Notes under the pieces: generated by a model
What the model was told of the DNA's origin: nothing
The model's database searches: none
What the model saw: only the letters and a program-made list of their open reading frames with translations
Translations under genes and position numbers: made by a program
Origin: Desulfurococcales archaeon
Lineage (GTDB): Archaea; Thermoproteota; Thermoprotei_A; Sulfolobales; Fervidicoccaceae
Reading direction: 5' to 3'
Assembly (NCBI GenBank): GCA_027048265.1
Contig: JALTXS010000135.1
Coordinates: 1-11,678 of the forward strand
DNA length: 11,678 nucleotides
Shown: positions 1 to 6,719 of the stretch, in pieces
Layout: each line of letters begins with the position of its first letter
Position numbering within the stretch: position 1 is the stretch's first letter

Positions 1-20
1 AGGGAATCTTTATGCATAAT
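1..20 (+). other. C-terminal end of a first MCM intein, at the Walker A site
   Basis: The first in-frame codons read Gly-Ile-Phe-Met-His-Asn and are followed by Ser-Gln-Leu-Leu. In MCM proteins the P-loop normally reads GDPGTAKSQLL, so the residues before SQLL do not belong to MCM. A hydrophobic stretch ending in His-Asn followed by Ser is the block G signature of an intein C-terminus. The splice point is therefore between Asn (18-20) and Ser (21-23), inside the P-loop Lys-Ser pair. Insertion at this P-loop position is known for archaeal MCM (CDC21-a type) inteins. Its length and endonuclease status cannot be seen. Confidence 0.85.
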
Positions 21-1745
21 AGTCAGCTACTCCAGTATGTCAGCAAGATAGCGCCTCGAGGCGTGTACACAACTGGCAAGGGAAGCTCTGCAGCTGGGCT
101 TACAGCAGCAGTCATACGTGAAAAGAGTACAGGAGAGTTTTACCTAGAGGCAGGGGCTCTCGTCTTAGCAGATGGGGGAGTTGCTCTAATTGATGAGATT
201 GACAAGATGAGAGACGAAGACAGGGTGGCGATACACGAGGCTATGGAACAACAGAGTTTCCACCCAGACACCTTTATTGAGGTACCTGGTAAGGGAATGG
301 TGAGGATTGGGGATCTTGTGGACAGTGCTATTGAACGTTATGGGGGAGTAAGAGTAGGGGACACCATTTATGCGAGCAAAGTTCCAGAGGACCTGATAAT
401 ACAAACCACGGACTTCAGGGAGGTTATGAAAACCAGGCCGTCAAAGCTGAGCAAGCACAGAACCGATGGAGAGTACCTACGTGTGACATTCTCTAACGGC
501 TACAGTGTTACGGTCACGCCTGAGCATCCCTTCTACGTTCTTACCAGCGATGGTATAACAGTAATCAAGGCTACCCAGCTAAGCGAGGGGATGCTCATAC
601 CAGCGGCACCCGGCCACGGAGGTACTGCTAGGCAAGAGGCTGTTGCCAAGGCTCTTAAAGAGCTCTATGATAACCTGTTTCCCAGGATGAAGTGCCCCCG
701 CCCCTTCACGGTGGACCGGTATGAGGTGAAAATGCTTATAGATTCGTGCAGGGCGAACATGCCGCAGGACCTTCTAGAAAAATGGTCCCACCTACTGGAG
801 GACTTGGACAAGATAGCTTCACTGGAGTGGCACGAGGTAAAGACTGTGGAGAAGGTGGTGGATGAGAACAATCTGTGGGCCTATGATGTAACTATTGAGC
901 CAACGAGGCGCTTCACGTCATCCGGCGTAGTCCTCCACAACACTGTTAGTATAGCGAAAGCGGGGATAGTGGCCCGTCTTAATGCACGCTCAGCCGTCAT
1001 AGCCGCGGGCAATCCAAAGTATGGCAGATACGCTGAAGGACGCAGTATTACGGACAACATTAACCTTCCGGTAACAATACTAAGCAGGTTCGACTTAATA
1101 TTCATCCTCAAAGACAAGCCTGATGTAGCAAGGGATGCAGCCCTAGCTTCCTACGTTCTAAAAGTTCACAGAGAAGCCGAGGAAATCAAGCCGGAGATAC
1201 CCACAGACTTGCTCAAGAAATACATAAGCTACGCTAGGAGGAACTTCAAGCCACGAATAACCGAGCAAGCGAGCGAGATGCTCCGGAACTTCTATATTGA
1301 GATGAGGAGAATAGGGGAGACAGCCAACATAATAGCAATAACAACGAGGCAGTTGGAAGCCCTGGTTAGGCTGGCCGAGGCCCACGCACGTATGGCGCTA
1401 AAGGACGCGGTCACGGAAGAAGATGCTGCAGAGGCTATAAGGCTCATGAGGGTCTTCATGACCCAGGTAGCCGAGCAGGAGGGAATGGAGGGGGTACCAG
1501 ACATTGACGTGCTAACAGGTTTTCCAAAGAGTCGTCGGGAGAAGATAATGCTCATCGACGATATTGTAAGGCAGATAACCTCGAGTGACCCAACGAAACA
1601 GTGTGTCACTGAGAAGGAGATACTTGAAAAAGCCGTCCAGAAGGGACTCAAGGCCCAGGAGGTAAAGGAGTTGCTTAGAAAAATGTACAGGGAGGGCATA
1701 CTGTATGAAGTAAGGATGGGGTGCTATGGTAGGACGCCTACATAA
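1..1745 (+). CDS. mcm: Replicative DNA helicase MCM, 3' part, split by two inteins (5' end outside window)
   Basis: MCM is the hexameric AAA+ helicase that unwinds DNA at the archaeal replication fork. The reading frame is already open at base 3. The ATG at 12 is not a start: it encodes the Met of an intein ending in Met-His-Asn. Counting from that Met as residue 1, the extein resumes with SQLL (from residue 4), the residues after the Walker A lysine. Walker B LIDEID is at 59-64. A second intein fills 82-310. Then come sensor 1 AAGNPKYG (331-338), the arginine finger in LSRFD (357-361), sensor 2 around R446 in TTRQLE, and a C-terminal winged helix (about 505-577). After splicing, the visible extein is 345 residues. 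The N-terminal OB/zinc region and the Walker A glycines lie upstream of the window. The gene ends with TAA, 60 bp before hel308 on the same strand. The MCM assignment is near certain; the upstream intein is inferred from its last residues. Confidence 0.97.
   Translation, partial: GIFMHNSQLLQYVSKIAPRGVYTTGKGSSAAGLTAAVIREKSTGEFYLEAGALVLADGGVALIDEIDKMRDEDRVAIHEAMEQQSFHPDTFIEVPGKGMVRIGDLVDSAIERYGGVRVGDTIYASKVPEDLIIQTTDFREVMKTRPSKLSKHRTDGEYLRVTFSNGYSVTVTPEHPFYVLTSDGITVIKATQLSEGMLIPAAPGHGGTARQEAVAKALKELYDNLFPRMKCPRPFTVDRYEVKMLIDSCRANMPQDLLEKWSHLLEDLDKIASLEWHEVKTVEKVVDENNLWAYDVTIEPTRRFTSSGVVLHNTVSIAKAGIVARLNARSAVIAAGNPKYGRYAEGRSITDNINLPVTILSRFDLIFILKDKPDVARDAALASYVLKVHREAEEIKPEIPTDLLKKYISYARRNFKPRITEQASEMLRNFYIEMRRIGETANIIAITTRQLEALVRLAEAHARMALKDAVTEEDAAEAIRLMRVFMTQVAEQEGMEGVPDIDVLTGFPKSRREKIMLIDDIVRQITSSDPTKQCVTEKEILEKAVQKGLKAQEVKELLRKMYREGILYEVRMGCYGRTPT
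255..941 (+). other. Second MCM intein: 229-residue mini-intein without a visible homing endonuclease
   Basis: This in-frame insertion interrupts MCM between EAMEQQ and TVSIAKAG, which are contiguous in ordinary MCM proteins. Block A is SFHPDTFIEV, starting with Ser instead of the usual Cys. Block B is around VTVTPEHPFYV, with the TxxH motif at intein residues 88-91. Block F is LWAYDVTIEPTRRF (207-220), where Arg replaces the frequently seen His. Block G is SGVVLHN (223-229), followed by Thr as the +1 nucleophile. About 100 residues separate blocks B and F. They are predicted mostly helical and charged and show no LAGLIDADG motif, so the element probably cannot home by itself. A segment near SLEWHEVKTVEKV (about 189-201) resembles the strand that precedes block F in full-length inteins, which suggests loss of an endonuclease. 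Splicing competence is inferred from the intact TxxH, His-Asn and hydroxyl nucleophiles. Confidence 0.93.
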
Positions 1746-1793
1746 TACAGCCGGCTAGGATACGCTGTGGTTTGCTTAACGTATACTTTTCTT

Positions 1794-1799
1794 GAGGGG
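1794..1799 (+). promoter_or_regulatory. Shine-Dalgarno site deciding the hel308 start
   Basis: GAGGGG lies six bases before the GTG at 1806. An upstream in-frame GTG at 1767 has no such site and would add 13 residues that do not look like Hel308. The family usually begins a few residues before the LYPPQ Q-motif, which supports 1806. A TATA-like stretch (TTAACGTATA, 1776-1785) sits about 25 bases upstream of the start, too close for a standard promoter with a leader, so hel308 may be co-transcribed with mcm. Confidence 0.6.
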
Positions 1800-1805
1800 T
1801 TCTAT

Positions 1806-3941
1806 GTGCTCATAGAGAGGCTGGACATTGACTACAGGCTGAAAGACTACCTGAGAACACGTGGAATAACCAAGCTATATCCACCTCAAGAGGAGGCGGT
1901 ACGCAAAGGCATTTTCAAGGGAAAGAACATACTCATGGTAACACAGACCGCCTCAGGAAAAACATTTCTTGCAGAATTACTAGCCGTCAACAATGCGCTT
2001 ATGGGTAGAGGAAAAACAGTCTACCTTACTCCTTTAAAGGCCCTAGCCACTGAAAAGCACACTGACTTCAAAAAATACGTGAGGCTCGGCATAAGAACAG
2101 GCATAAGTCTAGGCAACTACGACAAGTCGGACACCTTTCTAGAAGCCTTTGACATAATCATAACCACCTACGAAAAGATGGACAGCCTCCTCAGGCATAA
2201 TCCTTCATGGTTCAGGATGGTGAAAACTATAGTCGTCGACGAGATACACTATCTTGACGACCCCGAGAGGGGCCCGGTCATAGAAAGCATAATTTCACGC
2301 ATAAAGACCCATCGTAGAGACATACAAATCGTATCACTTAGCGCAACTGTAGGCAACCCGGAGGAAATAGCAAATTGGCTAGGCGCGGAACTCGTTGAAA
2401 GCACATGGCGCCCGGTCCCCCTGAAGGAGGGCGTATATCTCAATGGAAGAATAATCTTCAACGACGGCACTAAGACTTCCGTTGTAAGATACTTCTCAAA
2501 CCCCCTCTTGGACTTGGTAAAGAATACCCTTGACAATGATGGTCAATGTCTCGTCTTTGTCAACAGTAGACGCAGGGCAGTAACACTGGCGGAAAAAGCC
2601 TCCAAGCTTCTATCACTCCGCCCGACTATAGAATCCAGAGAACTGGCAGCTCAGGTATCCGAGCTGAGTGACGTTGAGAGCCTCAATCTCCTACTAAAGG
2701 AGCTAATCGAAAAAAGGGCATCATTCCACCATGCAGGTCTCACCGTAGAGCAGCGTAAGGCCATAGAGGAGGGCTTTAGAAAAGGTGTCATAAAAGTTAT
2801 CTTCTCAACACCAACCTTGGCCGCGGGAGTTAACCTACCAGCAAGGAGGGTTGTAGTTGAAGATTATAGGAGGTACTCGTATCAAGAAGGAATGAATATG
2901 ATAAAAGTCATCGAATACAAGCAGTTCGCAGGACGTGCGGGTAGACCGGGGCTGGACGAATACGGCGAAGCGGTGCTTATAGCACGCAGTGAGGCCGAGG
3001 CTGAGAAACTTACTAACGTATACATTAAGGGGGAACCCGAGGATGTAGAAAGTAGTTTCCACACAATGAGGTCCCTACGAACACACCTTCTAGCATACAT
3101 AGCCTCTATGGGTATAGTCGCTGAGAGTGAGATATCATCTTTCATAAAAAACACGCTTGCCCATATGCAATTCGAGAACAAAACGCAAGCAAGGCTAAGA
3201 ACAGCCCTATCTTTCCTCATAAAAAGTAGATTTATAGTGGAAGAAGACGGCAAGTTCAAGGCAACACAACTCGGCCAAAGGGTCTCCGAGGTATACATAG
3301 ACCCCGCATCCGCACTAGTACTCCTAAGGGGGGCATCAAAGAAGACAAAGAGATACAGCGACTTTGGCCTGCTACATCTCATAACAGCCGCACCCGACAT
3401 GATACTCCTCCCAGTCAGGCGCAAAGAACTGGAGGAACTTGACAGGTTACTCGACGTTTATATACCAGACATGCTCTTGGGGTTTGAGGACATTGAACAT
3501 TCTGATTACGACCGTATATATCAGGAACTGAAGACATCCCTCCTACTACTTGACTGGGTGAATGAGGAGAGCGAAGAGACGATAATAGAAAGATACGACA
3601 TAGGACCCGGGGATCTGAGGAATATTGTCGAGACAGCTGAATGGATAGCGTATTCCTTCAGAAGAATCCTGGAAACTACTGGAATAAACAGTGAAATGGT
3701 TCCCCTCTATGCTAGGTTAGAGCAACAGATTAGATACGGAGTTAAGCCAGAGCTCCTTGAACTTGTGCGGATACCTGGTATAGGAAGGGTTAGGGCTAGG
3801 AGATTATATAATGCAGGCTATAAGAGCATTGATGACATCGCTTCAGCATCGGTCACTGAGTTGAGCAATATAAATGGTATTGGAAGACAACTTGCTGCCA
3901 AACTTGTAGAGACGGCCAAACTTATCAAGAACATAACCTGA
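1806..3941 (+). CDS. hel308: ATP-dependent DNA helicase Hel308
   Basis: Hel308 is a superfamily 2, 3'-to-5' DNA helicase that acts on stalled or collapsed replication forks and can remodel recombination intermediates. From the GTG at 1806 the protein is 711 residues, normal for the family. Motifs in order: Q motif LYPPQ (24-28), Walker A TQTASGKT (46-53), motif Ia TPLKALA (75-81), DEIH box (145-148), motif III SAT (179-181), motif IV VFVNSRR (250-256), motif V around STPTLAAGVNLPAR (334-347) and motif VI QFAGRAGRPG (373-382). A winged helix and the ratchet domain follow. The protein ends with a helix-hairpin-helix domain (about 653-708) containing GRVRARRLYNAG. The first Walker A position is Gln instead of the usual Pro, in TQTASGKT. 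The gene follows mcm by 60 bp and converges with the radical SAM gene, leaving 47 bp between stops. Confidence 0.96.
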   Translation: MLIERLDIDYRLKDYLRTRGITKLYPPQEEAVRKGIFKGKNILMVTQTASGKTFLAELLAVNNALMGRGKTVYLTPLKALATEKHTDFKKYVRLGIRTGISLGNYDKSDTFLEAFDIIITTYEKMDSLLRHNPSWFRMVKTIVVDEIHYLDDPERGPVIESIISRIKTHRRDIQIVSLSATVGNPEEIANWLGAELVESTWRPVPLKEGVYLNGRIIFNDGTKTSVVRYFSNPLLDLVKNTLDNDGQCLVFVNSRRRAVTLAEKASKLLSLRPTIESRELAAQVSELSDVESLNLLLKELIEKRASFHHAGLTVEQRKAIEEGFRKGVIKVIFSTPTLAAGVNLPARRVVVEDYRRYSYQEGMNMIKVIEYKQFAGRAGRPGLDEYGEAVLIARSEAEAEKLTNVYIKGEPEDVESSFHTMRSLRTHLLAYIASMGIVAESEISSFIKNTLAHMQFENKTQARLRTALSFLIKSRFIVEEDGKFKATQLGQRVSEVYIDPASALVLLRGASKKTKRYSDFGLLHLITAAPDMILLPVRRKELEELDRLLDVYIPDMLLGFEDIEHSDYDRIYQELKTSLLLLDWVNEESEETIIERYDIGPGDLRNIVETAEWIAYSFRRILETTGINSEMVPLYARLEQQIRYGVKPELLELVRIPGIGRVRARRLYNAGYKSIDDIASASVTELSNINGIGRQLAAKLVETAKLIKNIT

Positions 3942-3988
3942 ATCCAAGACGCACATTAAGTGTTCAACGGCCTAATACGTCATGGGTG

Positions 3989-5566
3989 TTACTGTGGAGG
4001 TGAACTACACCTTCTTAGTGAAGCAACTCTACCCTTGACGCTTCTTGATTTCCACCCGACAATCTCAACATCTATAATACATGGCCTATCAAGTCTGCCA
4101 CGTAGTTCTATGGTAAGTGGGTAGCTTCCTACGGGCCTGGCGTAGGTAGAGCTATCCACGGTCTTCTCCACAAAAACAGCTTTTATAATAGTGCCCTTGG
4201 GGAACGCCATCCTTAGAAAAGCTGGATCGTAAACATGGCGGACCTTCCAGGTGAAGCTCTTAATGTACTTCTCATGTCTCCTCAGAAGACCCTCACTCCA
4301 CTTTACAAAAAGGCGAGTATCGGGTAGGGGCATGGCCTTCCTAATATTTATCCGCCTTATCATTAGGCCTTCCTTAAGCAGGCGGTTCAGGAAATTCAGG
4401 TTTTCGTCAAATGTCTTGCTAGTCTCGCCTGGCAGGCCCAAGACAAAATTTATACCAGGAAGAAGGTGGGGCATGCCATTCCAACCTCGGCGAGATCCTA
4501 TCTTGTTGACTAATCTTATGGCTTTCAACGTCTCATCGGGTGTGGTGTTCAGGTTATTCGCCTTTATGACACGCTCATCCGCACTCTCTAGCCCCATCGC
4601 AGCAACATCGCCGGGCGTATGATACTTGACAATCGCCTTAAGCGCATCTATTGACTCTTTCTCATTCCTTGCTATGGTGCCCGGGTTAACATTATCTATA
4701 TGTATAACAGAGTCGCTGACGACCTGCCTAAGTCCTTTGAAGAGTTTTTCTAGCGCGTTAGGGTTGGGTTTCGGAAATTCATCCACACCCATCGAGCCTG
4801 TTCCGTAGACTAGTATATCAGCCTGCCTGCCAACCCTGAACGCCCTTACACCCTGATTATATAGTGCTTCAGCCTCCTTTATTATTGCATTCACATCTCT
4901 CATCATAGGCCTCCCATAGAGAGGCTCTACACAGAAGGAGCACCCGCCAGTTATCCAACGTGCGCATCCACGGTAGGTCTCAAGCTCTGCTATTAAGTTA
5001 TAGCCATAGTTGGGATGCTGCTTGACAATCTTTGCTCCTAGTATGCTAGCCTTATCAACTAGGTTATAGTCCTCTCTCCTTCTCCAAGGCTCAGCCTTCT
5101 CAGGCCCATCTAATATGAGGTCATGTAAATAAACTTCAATATCTCCTCTAACCGAGGCATCATAATATTTTTCAAGCCTCCTTGAAGACACTGCTGGCCT
5201 GCCGCCCTCGAGGCCCATTCCAAACTTCGCCGCTGGGCCAGCAAGGATAGCGAATGTTCTAGAAGCCTGTAGCCTGAGACCAAGTTCTAGTGCTTCCTCA
5301 GCCTTTAGCGGGTCTGCGGCAAGGTACTTACCCGGTACAACTACCCCGGCTATTACGATAGTATATTTGGAAGTATCAGCATCCTTGAAGAAGCTATCCC
5401 AATTGGACCTAGCCTGATCTATTGTATAATATTTAACAATTGCATCTTTTTCAAGTGCCCATATAGTGCCCGCAGCATATCTAGGATAGACATCTAAATA
5501 AGGGGGCACGCCGAGCCCAGCAGGCTCGTCCGTGTACCCATCGAGTATAGTTATTTTGAGGACCAC
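3989..5566 (-). CDS. Radical SAM protein of the archaeal COG1031 type, with CX7CX2C cluster motif
   Basis: The protein has 525 residues. Residues 1-190 look like a Rossmann-type domain as found in B12-binding-like radical SAM proteins; the GLGVPPYLDVYPRY stretch (17-30) is typical, but no DxHxxG cobalamin motif is visible. The cluster cysteines are C201, C209 and C212, spaced CX7CX2C instead of the usual CX3CX2C. GLESADERV (325-333) and GLPGET (377-382) are conserved radical SAM core motifs. The last ~70 residues, with TYARPVGSYPLTIE (474-487), resemble a TRAM RNA-binding domain as in methylthiotransferases. Together these suggest a SAM-dependent modification enzyme, perhaps acting on RNA; the substrate is unknown. 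The start is GTG at 5566, inside the 3' end of the KaiC-like gene (16-bp overlap), so the two are probably translated together. The COG1031 match is from memory of the family, not from a search. Confidence 0.85.
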   Translation of the reverse strand: MVLKITILDGYTDEPAGLGVPPYLDVYPRYAAGTIWALEKDAIVKYYTIDQARSNWDSFFKDADTSKYTIVIAGVVVPGKYLAADPLKAEEALELGLRLQASRTFAILAGPAAKFGMGLEGGRPAVSSRRLEKYYDASVRGDIEVYLHDLILDGPEKAEPWRRREDYNLVDKASILGAKIVKQHPNYGYNLIAELETYRGCARWITGGCSFCVEPLYGRPMMRDVNAIIKEAEALYNQGVRAFRVGRQADILVYGTGSMGVDEFPKPNPNALEKLFKGLRQVVSDSVIHIDNVNPGTIARNEKESIDALKAIVKYHTPGDVAAMGLESADERVIKANNLNTTPDETLKAIRLVNKIGSRRGWNGMPHLLPGINFVLGLPGETSKTFDENLNFLNRLLKEGLMIRRINIRKAMPLPDTRLFVKWSEGLLRRHEKYIKSFTWKVRHVYDPAFLRMAFPKGTIIKAVFVEKTVDSSTYARPVGSYPLTIELRGRLDRPCIIDVEIVGWKSRSVKGRVASLRRCSSPPQ

Positions 5567-6384
5567 TCCTCCTCGCCCGAGTAAGCTTTTCTCCCCTTCT
5601 CACGGGCCTCCCTCATTTGTTCCATCAAGCCTCTAGGCAGGTGGGTGTCCTCAACTCTCTTCTCAGTAGGTCTTACAACTATCATTCCTACTCCGGGTAC
5701 GATTGTTATCTCATGCGCTCTCAGGTCATGGTTTGTCTGCCTCATTTTTTCTACAAGCACGAACCTCTTAAGAACCCTTCTTACCACTAGCTTCTTGAAC
5801 CTTATGATACCATCGGCGACATGTTCTAGCCCAAACCCGTAAGCCAAGTCGCTTGTAACAGCGTATTGGGAAACGAGTAATGCGGTGACATCCCATTTGT
5901 ATAAGACACGTTTTACGTAGTAGCTTATTTTCCTAGCCATTGCTGGCTTATCTATCCAGAATGCGCTCATACTGTCCACGACTAGCCGTGTTCGCCCATA
6001 TCCAAGCTCTTTTTTAGCCTCTATAACCTTTTGTACAAGCTCTTCGGGCTCAAGCTCTCTTATACTCCACCTGTCGTCTCGTCCACGCATGAGTGCATCT
6101 ATTATTATCATCCTCTTCTCTGCTAACGCCTTTGAAAAGTCAAAACCGAACTGTTGAGCCTGGTTTATTATTGACTCCCGGCTTTCTTCGGTAGTGATAT
6201 AGATAACCTTATCTCTATCCTGCACACCCCTCCATGCAAAGTGTAAGCAAAATATTGTCTTGCCCGCGCCTGGCTCACCCACAACTGCTACAAAGAAGCC
6301 TCTAGGTATACCTCCCTCTATGAGTCTATCGAAGCCTTTAACACCAGTTGCCAGCCTCTCGAGCTCCATTGGTTGTTCACACAC
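5551..6384 (-). CDS. KaiC-like RecA-superfamily ATPase, single domain
   Basis: This is a 277-residue P-loop ATPase of the KaiC/RecA-like group. The N-terminus LATGVKGFDRLIEGGIPRG (11-29) is the usual opening of the family. Walker A is GEPGAGKT (36-43). The paired catalytic glutamates are in TTEES (E66, E67), and Walker B is RLVVDS (133-138). HEITIVPGVGMIVV (224-237) matches the terminal strands of the domain. There is one domain only, where cyanobacterial KaiC has two. Such archaeal proteins include signalling ATPases and RadA paralogues; which applies here cannot be decided. The ORF opens with GTG at 6384, but ATG at 6369 (Met6) fits the family equally well, and neither has a clear Shine-Dalgarno. 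The gene lies 59 bp downstream of the winged-helix gene and overlaps the radical SAM gene. Confidence 0.9.
   Translation of the reverse strand: MCEQPMELERLATGVKGFDRLIEGGIPRGFFVAVVGEPGAGKTIFCLHFAWRGVQDRDKVIYITTEESRESIINQAQQFGFDFSKALAEKRMIIIDALMRGRDDRWSIRELEPEELVQKVIEAKKELGYGRTRLVVDSMSAFWIDKPAMARKISYYVKRVLYKWDVTALLVSQYAVTSDLAYGFGLEHVADGIIRFKKLVVRRVLKRFVLVEKMRQTNHDLRAHEITIVPGVGMIVVRPTEKRVEDTHLPRGLMEQMREAREKGRKAYSGEEEWSSK
5567..5574 (-). promoter_or_regulatory. Shine-Dalgarno of the radical SAM gene inside the KaiC-like coding sequence
   Basis: On the - strand GAGGAGGA directly precedes the GTG start. The same bases are the Glu codons near the C-terminus of the KaiC-like protein (EEEW). The upstream GAGG (5574-5571) leaves a four-base spacing, the full run leaves none. 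With the 16-bp overlap of the genes this suggests translational coupling. Confidence 0.5.
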
Positions 6385-6414
6385 TATTTCTTGGTTTGTT
6401 TAACAAGTTTTGTC

Positions 6415-6424
6415 ACGTTATATG
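6415..6424 (-). promoter_or_regulatory. Possible TATA box for the KaiC-like gene
   Basis: The - strand reads CCCATATAAC in the 59-bp gap after the winged-helix gene. A start of transcription about 26 bases downstream would fall near 6394, giving a leader of roughly 10 bases before the GTG at 6384. A second AT-rich candidate, GTTAAACAA (6396-6404), would instead give a nearly leaderless transcript from the ATG at 6369. If neither works, the gene is simply read through from orc1. Confidence 0.3.
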
Positions 6425-6443
6425 GGAAAAGGTTTTCTAGCGC

Positions 6444-6719
6444 CTATTCGCTCGTTTTCTCTAGTATCTCGGCCAGTAGAGGTATCTGGGGGTTAGTGTA
6501 ATCTATTGAATATAGTCTTATCCTTCCTATTTTCTTTTCCTTGACAAGGCCGAGACTCACAAGGGTTTCGAGATGCTTTTCAACGTTCCTGTGATTAAGG
6601 CCAGTCATTTTTACTATTCTTGTAATGTTTATCTCTCCCTGGTTGAAGAGTGTTTTTAGTATCTTTATACGACCTCTGCTCCCAAGCAACGTTGTATCAA
6701 GGTTATGGTTTTGGTTCAT
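6444..6719 (-). CDS. Small winged-helix DNA-binding protein (ArsR-like), next to orc1
   Basis: A 91-residue protein. It has a helix-turn-helix at about 29-53 (the recognition helix includes NHRNVEKHLETLVSLGL, 42-58) followed by a beta wing with KKIGRIRLYSID (62-73). The segment SRGRIKILKTL (14-24) is the usual first helix of ArsR/MarR-like archaeal regulators. No metal-binding cysteines are present, and there is no second domain. It starts with ATG and overlaps the orc1 stop codon by four bases (ATGA), so it is translated with orc1. It may regulate this cluster, bind at an origin, or accompany Orc1. It is much shorter than WhiP, the two-winged-helix initiator of Sulfolobus, so I do not call it that. 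Confidence 0.85.
   Translation of the reverse strand: MNQNHNLDTTLLGSRGRIKILKTLFNQGEINITRIVKMTGLNHRNVEKHLETLVSLGLVKEKKIGRIRLYSIDYTNPQIPLLAEILEKTSE

Noticed and set aside
12..14. ATG at 12 as the start of the first gene
   Set aside because: The frame is open upstream, and Met-His-Asn before Ser is an intein end, not an MCM N-terminus.
1292..1699. 135-residue - strand open frame inside mcm
   Set aside because: It is a serine-rich shadow of the MCM C-terminal region, with no motif and no start signal.
1767..1805. GTG at 1767 as the hel308 start
   Set aside because: It has no Shine-Dalgarno, and the extra 13 residues do not resemble the family; GTG at 1806 has both a site and the right length.
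2882..3424. 180-residue - strand open frame inside hel308
   Set aside because: It is antisense to an intact Hel308 with all motifs; the composition is serine-rich shadow sequence with no recognisable domain.
3982..4038. Short + strand ORF of 18 codons starting ATG GGT GTT with a GGAGGTGAA inside it
   Set aside because: It overlaps the end of the radical SAM gene, ends at once, and the GGAGGTGAA has no start codon at the right distance; it is the complement of Ser-Pro-Pro codons.
6400..6420. Inverted repeat TAAC/GTTA with ACAA/TTGT inside, upstream of the KaiC-like gene
   Set aside because: The arms are only four bases each and out of register; expected by chance in AT-rich DNA.
6444..6719. 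Winged-helix protein as the WhiP/Cdt1-like initiator
   Set aside because: WhiP has two winged-helix domains and is longer; only one domain is present here.
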